Below, one piece after another: positions 1 to 7,736 of a stretch of DNA of 11,530 nucleotides. Source of the DNA: an uncultured Verrucomicrobia subdivision 3 bacterium (GTDB taxonomy: Bacteria; Verrucomicrobiota; Verrucomicrobiae; Limisphaerales; CAMLLE01); assembly GCA_946480555.1 (NCBI GenBank), contig CAMLLE010000039.1:1-11530 (forward strand), read 5' to 3'. Under the pieces are notes generated by a model that searched no databases, was not told the origin of the DNA, and saw only the letters and a list, made by a program, of their open reading frames with translations. Both the position numbers and the translations under genes were made by a program. Numbering within the stretch: position 1 is the first letter of the stretch; each line of letters begins with the position of its first letter.

Positions 1-7
1 CAAACGA

Positions 8-38
8 AAGTGCCGGAGGCTTGCGGCCTCCGGCACTT
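8..38 (-). terminator. Hairpin terminator after the giant repeat protein gene
   Basis: A perfect 13-bp inverted repeat (arms 8-20 and 26-38) encloses a 5-base loop. Read on the minus strand, it lies 57 bases past the TAA stop of the repeat-protein gene and is followed by CTTTCGTTTG, a modest U-rich tail. This fits a Rho-independent terminator for the leftward gene. On the plus strand the downstream bases are not T-rich, so it is probably one-directional. A second, weaker stem (59-65 with 75-81, 9-base loop) lies between it and the stop codon. Confidence 0.8.
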
Positions 39-94
39 GTGATTTGGAGAACTTCCAACGAGACGCTGGGAGAACGTCTCGGGACTTCATTCAA

Positions 95-3000
95 TTACGG
101 CTTGCGCAAACGGTAGAACACGGCCGGATTGGTCTTGTTCACCGAGATGGACATGTTGGTCACGCTTTCGCTGCCAGCGATGTCAAACCAGTTGGTGCGA
201 AGACCAATGTTCAGCGCATTCGTCTGCGCCTGGAGAACCCAGCCGAGGTGCGATTCCGGCCAGCTCAAGTTGAGCGAACTGCCAGTCACGCTGACCGTGA
301 TGTTCGTCGGATTTTCCGCGATGGGCGAACCAACAGTGGCCACCGAGATGGTGCCGTCCACGGTCAGGTTCGCGGCATTCCAGGTCACTGATTGTCCCGG
401 CGTCTGCGAGACGATGCTGAAGGAACCGGTGTAAGCGCCGCCATCAAACAGCTTGAACGAGTCGCCGACCTGCAATGCGGCTCCAGCGTTTGTAATGATC
501 AGCGTGCCGCCATAGGTAATGGTCTGGCCCGGGACCGAGATGATGTCGGCAATCGGGGAACCTTCGTTGCGATTGACATCGGCCACCACTGCGCCGCCAA
601 GCACCGGCGGAGTGTTCAAGTTGAAGGTGCCGATATCCGATCCCGCTGCAGCCAGCCGCCCGCCGGCTTCCACGGTAACCGTGCCGCTCACGGTTCCGAT
701 GCCACCAAGAGCCGCTCCGGATTTGACTGTCGCATTCCCGGAGATGCTGCCGTTCACAAGCAACGTGCCATTGCTGACCACGGTCGGGCCGCTGTAAACG
801 TTTGCGCCGGTCAATGCGAGCGTGCCCGTGCCGAGTTTGACCAGCCCGCCTCCGGTTGAATTGCCGTCCTCATTCAACGCCGCAGCGTTGGTGATTCCGA
901 AGCCCTGGGTGTCGAAGATCAATCCACCGGCCTGGATGTATGGCACTGTGGGCGCGCCGATGAAGTTGTCGCTCGAACCCGATGCCTGCAGCACACCGCC
1001 GTTGAACCAGGCTTCCGAGGTGGTGGGCAATCCGGTGTTGTCGTTGCCGCGAATTTGCGTGGCCTGGACGAGACCACCATTGAGGAACAGCTTGGCGATG
1101 GCACCCGTGCGTTCACCCAGCCAGAGGTTGGCATTGTTGAGCACCTGACCGCCGTTGACGATCAGTGTTCCCGTGGCAGCGAGTGAGCCGACAACGAAAT
1201 TGCCGCCGCCGCTCTTCTGGACGGTGCCGCTGTTCACGATGAGCGTGCCATTGGCGGCGAGGTTGTTGCGGCCAACGACGAACCAGTTGTTGGCGCCCAA
1301 GAAGCCGCCGTTCACTTCGACCGTGGCAGTGTTCGCGCCTTCGGCGATCCAGAATTCAGCCGTGCCGACCGGGGCAATTCCCGATCCTGCGGGCAGGACC
1401 AGTTTGCCACCGTTGACCTGATTCTGACCTGCCAGGTAGTTGGTGGCCGTGAAGGTGTTCGTGCCCGTACCAACCTTGATCAACCGGACGCCGCCCGTGG
1501 CGTTCGTGAACGCACCAGACCAGGTGCTGTCGCTGTTGCCGCTGCCGATGGTCAGGGTGGACTCTGTGCCAGCGGTGTTGTTGATCAAACCTGAGCCGGA
1601 GAGGACGGCGGCCGAACCCGCGAAGCCGTTCAGGTCCAGCGTGGCGCCGCTGGCAACGGAGAGATTGCCAGCGCCCGTGGCATTGGCGATGCCGAACTGG
1701 AGTGTGCCAGCGCTCACGGTGGTTGCACCGGCGTAATCATTGGCGATGCCCATGGTGGCCGTCCCCGTGCCCTGCTTCGTCAGTCCAGTCTGGCCGGAGA
1801 TCCGGCCGGGACCGCTGAACGTGTAATTCACAGCATTGTTGCTGATGACAGCGTTCGCCGGAGAGACGGCGTTGCTGACGATCACGACGCCGCTGCCGAG
1901 GTCGTTGAACCGGACCGGGTCGCCCGGCGGAAGCGGTTCCAGGTAAGCCGCTGGATTTCCAGCCGCGAGCCAGTTGGTCACGCCGTTGGCCCAAAGATTT
2001 GCGAGACCGGGAACGCTGTTGGCGCCAGACCAGACGATGCCAGGAGCACCGGTGATCACGGCATAAAGCGTGGTATTTGCCACGTCATTGGACAGCACCG
2101 CAGTCATGCCTTGCGGCCCGGTGATGTTGGTTGAGATGACGCCCGATCCCGTCAGGCTGCTGTATTTCACCAGAGGAACAATGCCCGCGGTGATGGTGCC
2201 TGCGAGGCGAATCACGTTCGTGCCATTCCGGGTGATGCTTCCCGCCTGCAACAGCGGAGTGGTCGGATTGGAATTGAAGCTGAACGCGAGCGTGGTGACA
2301 TCGTTGGCTGCGCTGCCAAGCGTGATGTTGCCGACCGTGGCCGAATCATTCGTGGCGGTGAAGACTCCGAAGCTGGCGCCTCCGGCCACCGTGACCGCAC
2401 CCGCGGTCTTGTGAAGCGGCGTGATGGTGAGGCTGCCGCCGCTGACAAGCGTCGTCCCGGTGTAGGTGTTGGTTCCCAGCAGAGTCAACGCACCGGTTCC
2501 GACCTTGGTCAAACCGCCGTTGCCACCGCCGTTGAGCAGCGCTTGCGGGATCGTGATGTTGTTGCTGGAGGAATCGATGATCGCGCCACCGCTCAGAATA
2601 TTCGCCGCGGTCAGGTTATTGATGAAGGCTGAGCTCGGGCCGCTGGCTTCCAGCGTGCCGCCGTTGAAGTTCAGCGTGGACAAACCGGCGACCGGCATCA
2701 TGCGAACTTGCGGAACGACCAACCGGCCGCCAGTGACGACGCTGACGGTGCCGGTGCCAGGAGCACCAAAACCGCCGATGCTGAGCGGTGATGTGGCGCG
2801 AGCCACACCGGAGCCGCTGACGGACATTTCGCCGGTGCCGTTTTCACCGACGATGATGTCGGAGGCGACAACGAACGAACCGCCCGAGACTTGCAGCGAA
2901 CCGCGGCTGCCTGCGAAGCGTCCGACCACCACGGCCGCGCTGTTGCTGAACTGGCCGCCGCTGACGATCATTTCACCGACGCCGTAAGCACCGACATGGA

Positions 3001-6000
3001 GGAGGCGGCGGAATTCCGCACGACCGCCGGAGAGCTGGTAGCGTCCGTAGGTATCGAACTGATCGGCAGCATTGCCGCCGATGCGAAGGTCCGCACCTGC
3101 CGCATAGGCGTTGTTAAACAGACCGCCGGTCTGATTCACGATGCCGGTGGCCATGAGGCCTTTGCCAATCCAGAGGTTGCGGAAGAGCAACGTGGCATTG
3201 TCCTGAATGTCCAGCTGGCCGCGATTGCCCGAGTTGGGCACGGTCGAATCGGACACGTTGAAGTCGAAGTTGCCCGCGTCGAGCAACGCGTTTCCGCGCA
3301 GGATCAATTGGGCGTCGGAGGATACGAGGTTCGCGTCGTAATGAGGAGCGATGGAAGTCCAGTTGAAGCTGTTCGTATAGCTCGCATTGCCTTCCAGAAC
3401 GGTCGTGCCGCTGACGGCGTGGAACCAGAGGCGGTTCGAGTTTCCGAGCACTTTGACGCCAGGTCCGTCGAGGTTCAAACGTTCTGTTCCGCTGAAGCTG
3501 CTGTTCACTTGCAGCGTGCTGCCCGCGCCTGCGGCGAGGGTGGAAAGCGCCGTCACACTGATCGGCCGGGACACGGTCGCATTCGCCGTGAAATTCAGCT
3601 GGCCGCCGCCCAGGGTCACTGGACCGGCGACAGCGCCGAGCTGGGAATCGCTGCTGACATTGACGGTACCGCCGTAGATGTGGGTGCCGCCGGTGTAGCT
3701 GTTGGCCGTGCCGAGCGTGAGCGACATCGCATTGGACTTGATCAATGACGCGCCGCCGGCGATCGAGCCAGCGCCGGTGAAGCTGTAAGGATACGAGGCG
3801 TTGTCCACCACGATCATCGCCGGACGCAGGGTTGTCGTGAGATTGATGTTGGTGATCAACGCAGTCGCGTCGAGCGTGTCGTCAAAGCGCACCAGGTCAC
3901 CGACGTTTCCGGCGTATTCAAGATACTTCGAAGGAACGAACGAAGGGTTGTTCCAGTTGAACGTGGTGTTGATGTCCCAGAGGTTGTTCGTCCCGAGCCA
4001 TGAGAGGCTCTGGCCGATGCCGGTGATGTTGATGTCGATGGAGCTGTTGTCGGTATTGTTCACCAGCGTGGCGCTCAGGACACCGGCTGGAAGCGCACCA
4101 AGGGTGAAGTTGTTCAAGTTCGGCAGTGCGGATCCGGAATAATCAATCAGCGTAAACTGCCCCACGGCGAAGCCGGAACCGGCAAGGTGAATGGTGATGT
4201 TCGCCCCTGCGGTCACGCCACCGGCGACATTGATGGCCGGACTTCCGGGAGTGCCGCTGAAGGTGAAACGCAATCCAGTCCCGCTGGCGAGCGAAAGGCT
4301 GGCAACGCTGAGCGCGCTGCCGGAGGTCGCGTCCAGCGCGAGGGTGCCACCCGAGACATTCAACGGCCCGTTGAACGTGCTGGCGGAAGAAATGGCCAGC
4401 GTGCCCGCACCTTGCTTGGTCAAACCGCCATCGACCGCCGCGTCTTCGGCAATGTCGCTGTGATGCAAGAGATCAACGATCGTGGCGTCCTTGCCATCGG
4501 TGTTGATGATCGCGCCGCCGTTGCGGACGTTCACGCGAGTATTGCCCGCGCCGAGATTGATGAACGTCGGGTTCGAAAGTCCGGGACGCAGCGTGCCGCC
4601 GTTGAAGTTGAAGATACGCGTGCCGCTGGATTGCGAGGAGCGGATGCGCGGCACGGTCAGCGTGCCGCCATTGAGGTTGTAGGTCGAGATGGCTTGCGCG
4701 GAGCCTGAGTATTGCATGTCCAAATCGCCCGTGCTGGCAGTGTTCGTTCCGACATCCGCGAAGAAGGTCACTGTGCCGCCGTTTTGAGTGACTACGTTCG
4801 TGTTCACGAGGGCGGAGTTGCCACGCGTGATCTTGATCGACGTGTTGTTGTAAAGGTTCACCGTGCCGGCGTTGATGTTCAGCTCGCCGCGGGTGTAATC
4901 CCACCAGCCGACGGTCAGCCACTTCGTGGCAACGGGCGCCATGTTGAAAATGCCGCCGTTGATGTTCAGCTGGCCAATGTTGTTGGTACCGGCGAAGCCG
5001 ACGGTGACATCGTTTGTGATCGTGAGCACGCCTCCGTTGAGATTCACGAAACCAGAAGCTTCGCTCGCGACATTGTTGCCGCGGCCGATCATCATGGCTC
5101 CAAGATTCACCGTGCCGCTCGAGATGTTCAGCGTGCCGCGCGCATTGAAGAGCGTGCCGTTGGCATCTGCCGCGCCCACGCGCAGCTCACCGGAATTGTT
5201 GAACGTGCCGCTGCTGGCCATGTTCACCACGCCCGTGCCGGTGCGATATCCGATGTAAGCGGTCGCATTGCCGAGGATCATCGAGCTGCTGCCGTTCAGG
5301 TTCACCACTCCGTTGCCGAAGTGGCCAAAGCGCTTGGCGCCGGTGCCGGTGGCGATGAATTGCGCCGCGTCGTTCAGGTTCAGTACAAAATCCGAACCCG
5401 TGGATTCGGCGAAGTTCACCGTGCCGTTGCCGGTGACAGTGACGGAGGAATTATTGTGGATTGAAACCGAACCCTTCGGGCGATTGGCGGCATTCCCGCC
5501 GTCAAAACCCGCGCTCAGATTCGCCGCCATCACCGCGCCGCCGTTGGTCACGACGAGATCGGAGGAAACGCCGCCCACGCCGTTGCCGCGGCCGATGGAG
5601 AACCAGTTGTTCGCGTTGAGCGTGCCGCCATCCACGATCACCCGCGCATTCTGCCCCGCACCACCGTCAGCGACGACGCCGCCGATGACGAACTCGCCGT
5701 TCACGAAATTGGAGCCGCCGCTGAAGAGCAGTGTGCCTTCACGCGTGACGAGCGGGTACCCGTTGGTGGTAGGCACGCGGCCAATGGCCCCAGTGCCGCT
5801 CCAGACGGTGTTCGTCGTGATGGTGAGCCGGCCCGCGCCAGTCTTCAGCAACGCGAGATTTCCGTTGCCGTTCTCGGTCAAGCCCCCGGAAAGCATCACA
5901 TTTCCAGAACCGCTGACCGCGAGCAGGCTGTTGCCGTTGGTGGGCGTCGCGGACATCGGTCCTGCGATCGTCAGCAGGCTTGAACTGTTGTTGGCGAACG

Positions 6001-6463
6001 TCGCGGTCGCGTTCGTGGCTGACGAAAGACTCAGCGCGGCATTAACGAGTTGGTTGTTTGCCGCGGTGGAACTGAGGCTCAGCGAACCGCCGTTGTCGAG
6101 GGCCAGCGTCTGGCTGCCCACCGCGCCGGCGCCGATTGTGTAGGCGGCCACGCTGGCGGTGTCGAACACGATGTTGCTGATGGTGACGCCGGCGCCGAGA
6201 TTGATCGTGGTGTTCGGGCTGGCGGCATTGAAGGTCGCCGTGTCGCCCGTGCCGGGGACAGTGGCCGGGTTTCCCAGCCAGTTGCCGCTCGTGGCCCAGC
6301 TGGCATCGGCAGTGCCGGTCCAGCTATCGCTCGCGGCGTGGGCGGAAAGGCTGGCCAGTGCGGCCAGCACCAGGCTGGCGCTGCATTTTGCCAAAGGTGG
6401 AGATTGAATGTGCCGCGGCCGGGAGAAGCTGCGGATCATTCCGGTTAGGGAGGTTGATTTCAT
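95..6463 (-). CDS. Giant secreted autotransporter-associated beta-strand repeat (PATR) protein
   Basis: This encodes a 2,122-residue exported structural or adhesin-like protein. Residues 1-43 form a signal peptide: a basic n-region, the hydrophobic core ASLVLAALASLSA, and an AHA cleavage site before ASDSW. The mature part is rich in Gly, Asn, Thr and Ser, and I see no cysteine in it. Three superblocks each start with a W-x-G...NW box (about residues 45, 819 and 1474). Each contains beta-helix-like NGGT/NISSG ladders and ends with an NGG-TL...GGAIID module followed by a PATR unit of the type GLTKxGxGTLxLxGxNxYxG. I count about seven PATR units, near residues 201, 679, 904, 1316, 1559, 1661 and 1873. 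The last 80 residues form a separate domain ending VFYRLRKP. There is no C-terminal beta-barrel and no PEP-CTERM motif. The ATG at 6463 is preferred because it opens directly onto the signal peptide. An upstream TTG at 6502 and an internal ATG at 6439 are also in frame, and none has a clear Shine-Dalgarno. The function is unknown; surface adhesion or matrix is the likeliest role. Confidence 0.88.
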   Translation of the reverse strand: MKSTSLTGMIRSFSRPRHIQSPPLAKCSASLVLAALASLSAHAASDSWTGTADASWATSGNWLGNPATVPGTGDTATFNAASPNTTINLGAGVTISNIVFDTASVAAYTIGAGAVGSQTLALDNGGSLSLSSTAANNQLVNAALSLSSATNATATFANNSSSLLTIAGPMSATPTNGNSLLAVSGSGNVMLSGGLTENGNGNLALLKTGAGRLTITTNTVWSGTGAIGRVPTTNGYPLVTREGTLLFSGGSNFVNGEFVIGGVVADGGAGQNARVIVDGGTLNANNWFSIGRGNGVGGVSSDLVVTNGGAVMAANLSAGFDGGNAANRPKGSVSIHNNSSVTVTGNGTVNFAESTGSDFVLNLNDAAQFIATGTGAKRFGHFGNGVVNLNGSSSMILGNATAYIGYRTGTGVVNMASSGTFNNSGELRVGAADANGTLFNARGTLNISSGTVNLGAMMIGRGNNVASEASGFVNLNGGVLTITNDVTVGFAGTNNIGQLNINGGIFNMAPVATKWLTVGWWDYTRGELNINAGTVNLYNNTSIKITRGNSALVNTNVVTQNGGTVTFFADVGTNTASTGDLDMQYSGSAQAISTYNLNGGTLTVPRIRSSQSSGTRIFNFNGGTLRPGLSNPTFINLGAGNTRVNVRNGGAIINTDGKDATIVDLLHHSDIAEDAAVDGGLTKQGAGTLAISSASTFNGPLNVSGGTLALDATSGSALSVASLSLASGTGLRFTFSGTPGSPAINVAGGVTAGANITIHLAGSGFAVGQFTLIDYSGSALPNLNNFTLGALPAGVLSATLVNNTDNSSIDINITGIGQSLSWLGTNNLWDINTTFNWNNPSFVPSKYLEYAGNVGDLVRFDDTLDATALITNINLTTTLRPAMIVVDNASYPYSFTGAGSIAGGASLIKSNAMSLTLGTANSYTGGTHIYGGTVNVSSDSQLGAVAGPVTLGGGQLNFTANATVSRPISVTALSTLAAGAGSTLQVNSSFSGTERLNLDGPGVKVLGNSNRLWFHAVSGTTVLEGNASYTNSFNWTSIAPHYDANLVSSDAQLILRGNALLDAGNFDFNVSDSTVPNSGNRGQLDIQDNATLLFRNLWIGKGLMATGIVNQTGGLFNNAYAAGADLRIGGNAADQFDTYGRYQLSGGRAEFRRLLHVGAYGVGEMIVSGGQFSNSAAVVVGRFAGSRGSLQVSGGSFVVASDIIVGENGTGEMSVSGSGVARATSPLSIGGFGAPGTGTVSVVTGGRLVVPQVRMMPVAGLSTLNFNGGTLEASGPSSAFINNLTAANILSGGAIIDSSSNNITIPQALLNGGGNGGLTKVGTGALTLLGTNTYTGTTLVSGGSLTITPLHKTAGAVTVAGGASFGVFTATNDSATVGNITLGSAANDVTTLAFSFNSNPTTPLLQAGSITRNGTNVIRLAGTITAGIVPLVKYSSLTGSGVISTNITGPQGMTAVLSNDVANTTLYAVITGAPGIVWSGANSVPGLANLWANGVTNWLAAGNPAAYLEPLPPGDPVRFNDLGSGVVIVSNAVSPANAVISNNAVNYTFSGPGRISGQTGLTKQGTGTATMGIANDYAGATTVSAGTLQFGIANATGAGNLSVASGATLDLNGFAGSAAVLSGSGLINNTAGTESTLTIGSGNSDSTWSGAFTNATGGVRLIKVGTGTNTFTATNYLAGQNQVNGGKLVLPAGSGIAPVGTAEFWIAEGANTATVEVNGGFLGANNWFVVGRNNLAANGTLIVNSGTVQKSGGGNFVVGSLAATGTLIVNGGQVLNNANLWLGERTGAIAKLFLNGGLVQATQIRGNDNTGLPTTSEAWFNGGVLQASGSSDNFIGAPTVPYIQAGGLIFDTQGFGITNAAALNEDGNSTGGGLVKLGTGTLALTGANVYSGPTVVSNGTLLVNGSISGNATVKSGAALGGIGTVSGTVTVEAGGRLAAAGSDIGTFNLNTPPVLGGAVVADVNRNEGSPIADIISVPGQTITYGGTLIITNAGAALQVGDSFKLFDGGAYTGSFSIVSQTPGQSVTWNAANLTVDGTISVATVGSPIAENPTNITVSVTGSSLNLSWPESHLGWVLQAQTNALNIGLRTNWFDIAGSESVTNMSISVNKTNPAVFYRLRKP

Positions 6464-7129
6464 ATTGGTCAGTTTGTTGGTTGATAACTTCAAGAACTGC
6501 AACGGACGGCTGATTGGCTGCTACTGCGAATGACGCTGTCTTCCTTGCTGGCGGCAAACCATGGCGCCTGGGGACGGCGCGGGAATGCGATTGGCTCGCG
6601 GGGTGTCATGGCTTTGCTGATCTACCGGATGGATGGCGAAGAATGGGATCTTGCTCGGGCAGGATTTCCCAGAATGTCGGGTGACGAACAATACGGCTTC
6701 ATTCGTACAGCGAACCGAGGGTAGGTCGAAACCCTCCTGCCTGTCACATCCCGAGAACTGGTGACAAAAACAGGTGTCAGGTAAACCTGGAAAAAATCGC
6801 TTTTCGTCCAGGCAAAAATTGCTGCGAAGATCTGGCGAACACGTGAAGACCTGTTCCCGACCTTGAAGATCGAGCCCCGGGAGCCGGCCGGCTCGCGACG
6901 CAGGAAACGCGTCGGCAGCCGTTTTTCCGGCCAGCTGAGATTCGCGACGTCCGTGTCGGTTCGTTGTGCGAAGTTGTCTCTCAAAGCGTGAAACGCTTCG
7001 CAGCATGATGCAAATGATCACAGCTGCAACGGTCACGCGATGCACCGTGTTGCACCGTTACTGGCGGCGCATTTCAGGTTCGAGTTTCGCGCCCTGGGTA
7101 ACGCGCTTTCAGTTCGCGCTTTGAATCGC
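6464..7129. other. Long intergenic region without a supported gene
   Basis: About 665 bases separate the start of the repeat-protein gene from the end of fucU. Open frames exist on both strands, but their predicted proteins are compositionally odd (rich in Arg, Ser, Pro and Cys), have no recognisable domain and no ribosome site, so I do not call a gene. The region holds a perfect 14-bp palindrome at 6881-6894 (GAGCCGGCCGGCTC), a hairpin at 6896-6914 (6-bp stem), a hairpin at 6984-6998 (AAGCGT-gaa-ACGCTT), a direct octamer repeat TGCACCGT at 7041 and 7051, and the CAGGT-rich inverted-repeat element at 6742-6789. It presumably contains the promoter and a long 5' leader of the repeat-protein gene, but I could not pick a convincing -35/-10 pair. 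Confidence 0.5.
6742..6789. repeat. Small inverted-repeat element, possibly REP-like
   Basis: TGTCAC (6742-6747) and GTGACA (6761-6766) form a 6-bp inverted repeat with a 13-base loop. Immediately after it, the pentamer CAGGT occurs at 6771 and 6778, and its complement ACCTG at 6785, each 7 bases apart, so 6778-6789 reads CAGGTAAACCTG. Such compact inverted repeats resemble repetitive extragenic palindromes or a small operator. One copy in a window cannot distinguish these. It lies about 280-320 bases upstream of the repeat-protein start. Confidence 0.3.
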
Positions 7130-7561
7130 TTAGCGGACGGGCGTCACGCCTTTTTTGAGAATGAGGTTTCCGTATTTGGCCGTTTCACCGGTCATCACGA
7201 CCGCGAACGCTTTCTTCGCGCGCTCATAAAATGCGAAGCGTTCCACGCGTTCTGGAATCTTTGCTTCGGGCACGTGCCGACGGATGACTTTCATGTATGC
7301 GGCTTCAACCTTCGGATCGAGCCGATCGCCGGCAACCGCGGCCATCATCGCGAGTGGCGGCGCGTAGGAATCCAGTTCGAAGATTGGCAGGATGCCATCG
7401 AGCAAAGTGGGAATGGGCAGCCCATCGGCGCGCAGCACTTTGGCGTTCACCGAATGACCTGGAAAATGCGCGTCAGCCAAAACAATCTCATCGCCATGGC
7501 CCATCTCGGCGAGTGTCTTCAGCAATTCCGGGCTGATGCAGGGAGCAATACCTTTGAGCAT
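7130..7561 (-). CDS. fucU: L-fucose mutarotase (RbsD/FucU family)
   Basis: The 143-residue protein catalyses interconversion of alpha and beta anomers of L-fucose and related sugars in the cytoplasm. It resembles E. coli FucU (140 residues) along its whole length, from the MLK...ISPELLK start to the KYGNxxLKKGVTP end. MGHGDE (residues 20-25) supplies His22, the general acid in the family. Asp30 in DAHFP, Arg108 in ERFAFYER and Tyr130-Asn132 in KYGN match the sugar-binding positions. The [10 protein letters not shown] segment and the FAFYER helix favour FucU over ribose-specific RbsD. The ATG at 7561 is preceded by an AT-rich stretch but no Shine-Dalgarno. It is the last gene of the minus-strand sugar cluster, 175 bases after the nucleotidyltransferase. 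That gap contains an inverted repeat, so fucU may have its own promoter. No fucose isomerase or fuculokinase of the usual catabolic operon is nearby. L-galactose is a plausible alternative substrate. Confidence 0.93.
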   Translation of the reverse strand: MLKGIAPCISPELLKTLAEMGHGDEIVLADAHFPGHSVNAKVLRADGLPIPTLLDGILPIFELDSYAPPLAMMAAVAGDRLDPKVEAAYMKVIRRHVPEAKIPERVERFAFYERAKKAFAVVMTGETAKYGNLILKKGVTPVR

Positions 7562-7631
7562 AAATTTTCAATCTGGCTTAACCGCCCATTCGTTCTGTGA
7601 CGCACCACTTTCAGACGCTCGGTCTAAAATA

Positions 7632-7717
7632 TTAACGCAAGGACGCCAAGGCACTGGACGCCCTGTTGAACATTCAGCCCGCTTTGCGTCTCTGCTGCAT
7701 GGCGCCTTCGCGTTGAA
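7632..7717. repeat. Imperfect inverted repeat between fucU and the nucleotidyltransferase
   Basis: The left arm at 7632-7653 (AACGCAAGGACGCCAAGG core) and the reverse complement of the right arm at 7696-7717 (CAACGCGAAGGCGCCAT core) match over about 21 positions with a few mismatches and two one-base gaps. The spacer is about 42 bases and also contains GCTTTGCGTCTC. Arms of the ACGCAAxGACGCxAAGG type resemble dispersed palindromic intergenic repeats seen in several phyla. It may act as a transcript-stabilising or attenuating hairpin before fucU. Its function is not shown by the sequence. Confidence 0.45.
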
Positions 7718-7736
7718 CTCCGAATCGATTCCAGGT

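Noticed and set aside
5268..6143. 291-codon plus-strand frame opposite the repeat protein, with similar ones at 2891-3748 and 4712-5464
   Set aside because: They are low-complexity antisense shadows of a repetitive GC-rich gene with no ribosome site or domain.
95..6463. DNA-level tandem repeat or CRISPR-like array (recurrent GTGCCGCCGTTGA)
   Set aside because: The recurring words are codons of the NGGT protein repeat, with irregular spacing and continuous reading frame; there is no repeat-spacer structure.
6464..6502. Upstream TTG start adding 13 residues to the repeat protein
   Set aside because: It would lengthen an already long n-region of the signal peptide, and no Shine-Dalgarno supports it; the ATG at 6463 is simpler.
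6521..7045. 174-codon minus-strand frame in the gap upstream of the repeat protein
   Set aside because: It has Arg/Ser/Cys-rich composition, no domain and no Shine-Dalgarno, and it competes with other equally poor frames.
7130..7561. Ribose pyranase RbsD
   Set aside because: Sequence motifs ([16 protein letters not shown], KYGNxxLKKG) match FucU, and no ribose transport genes are nearby.
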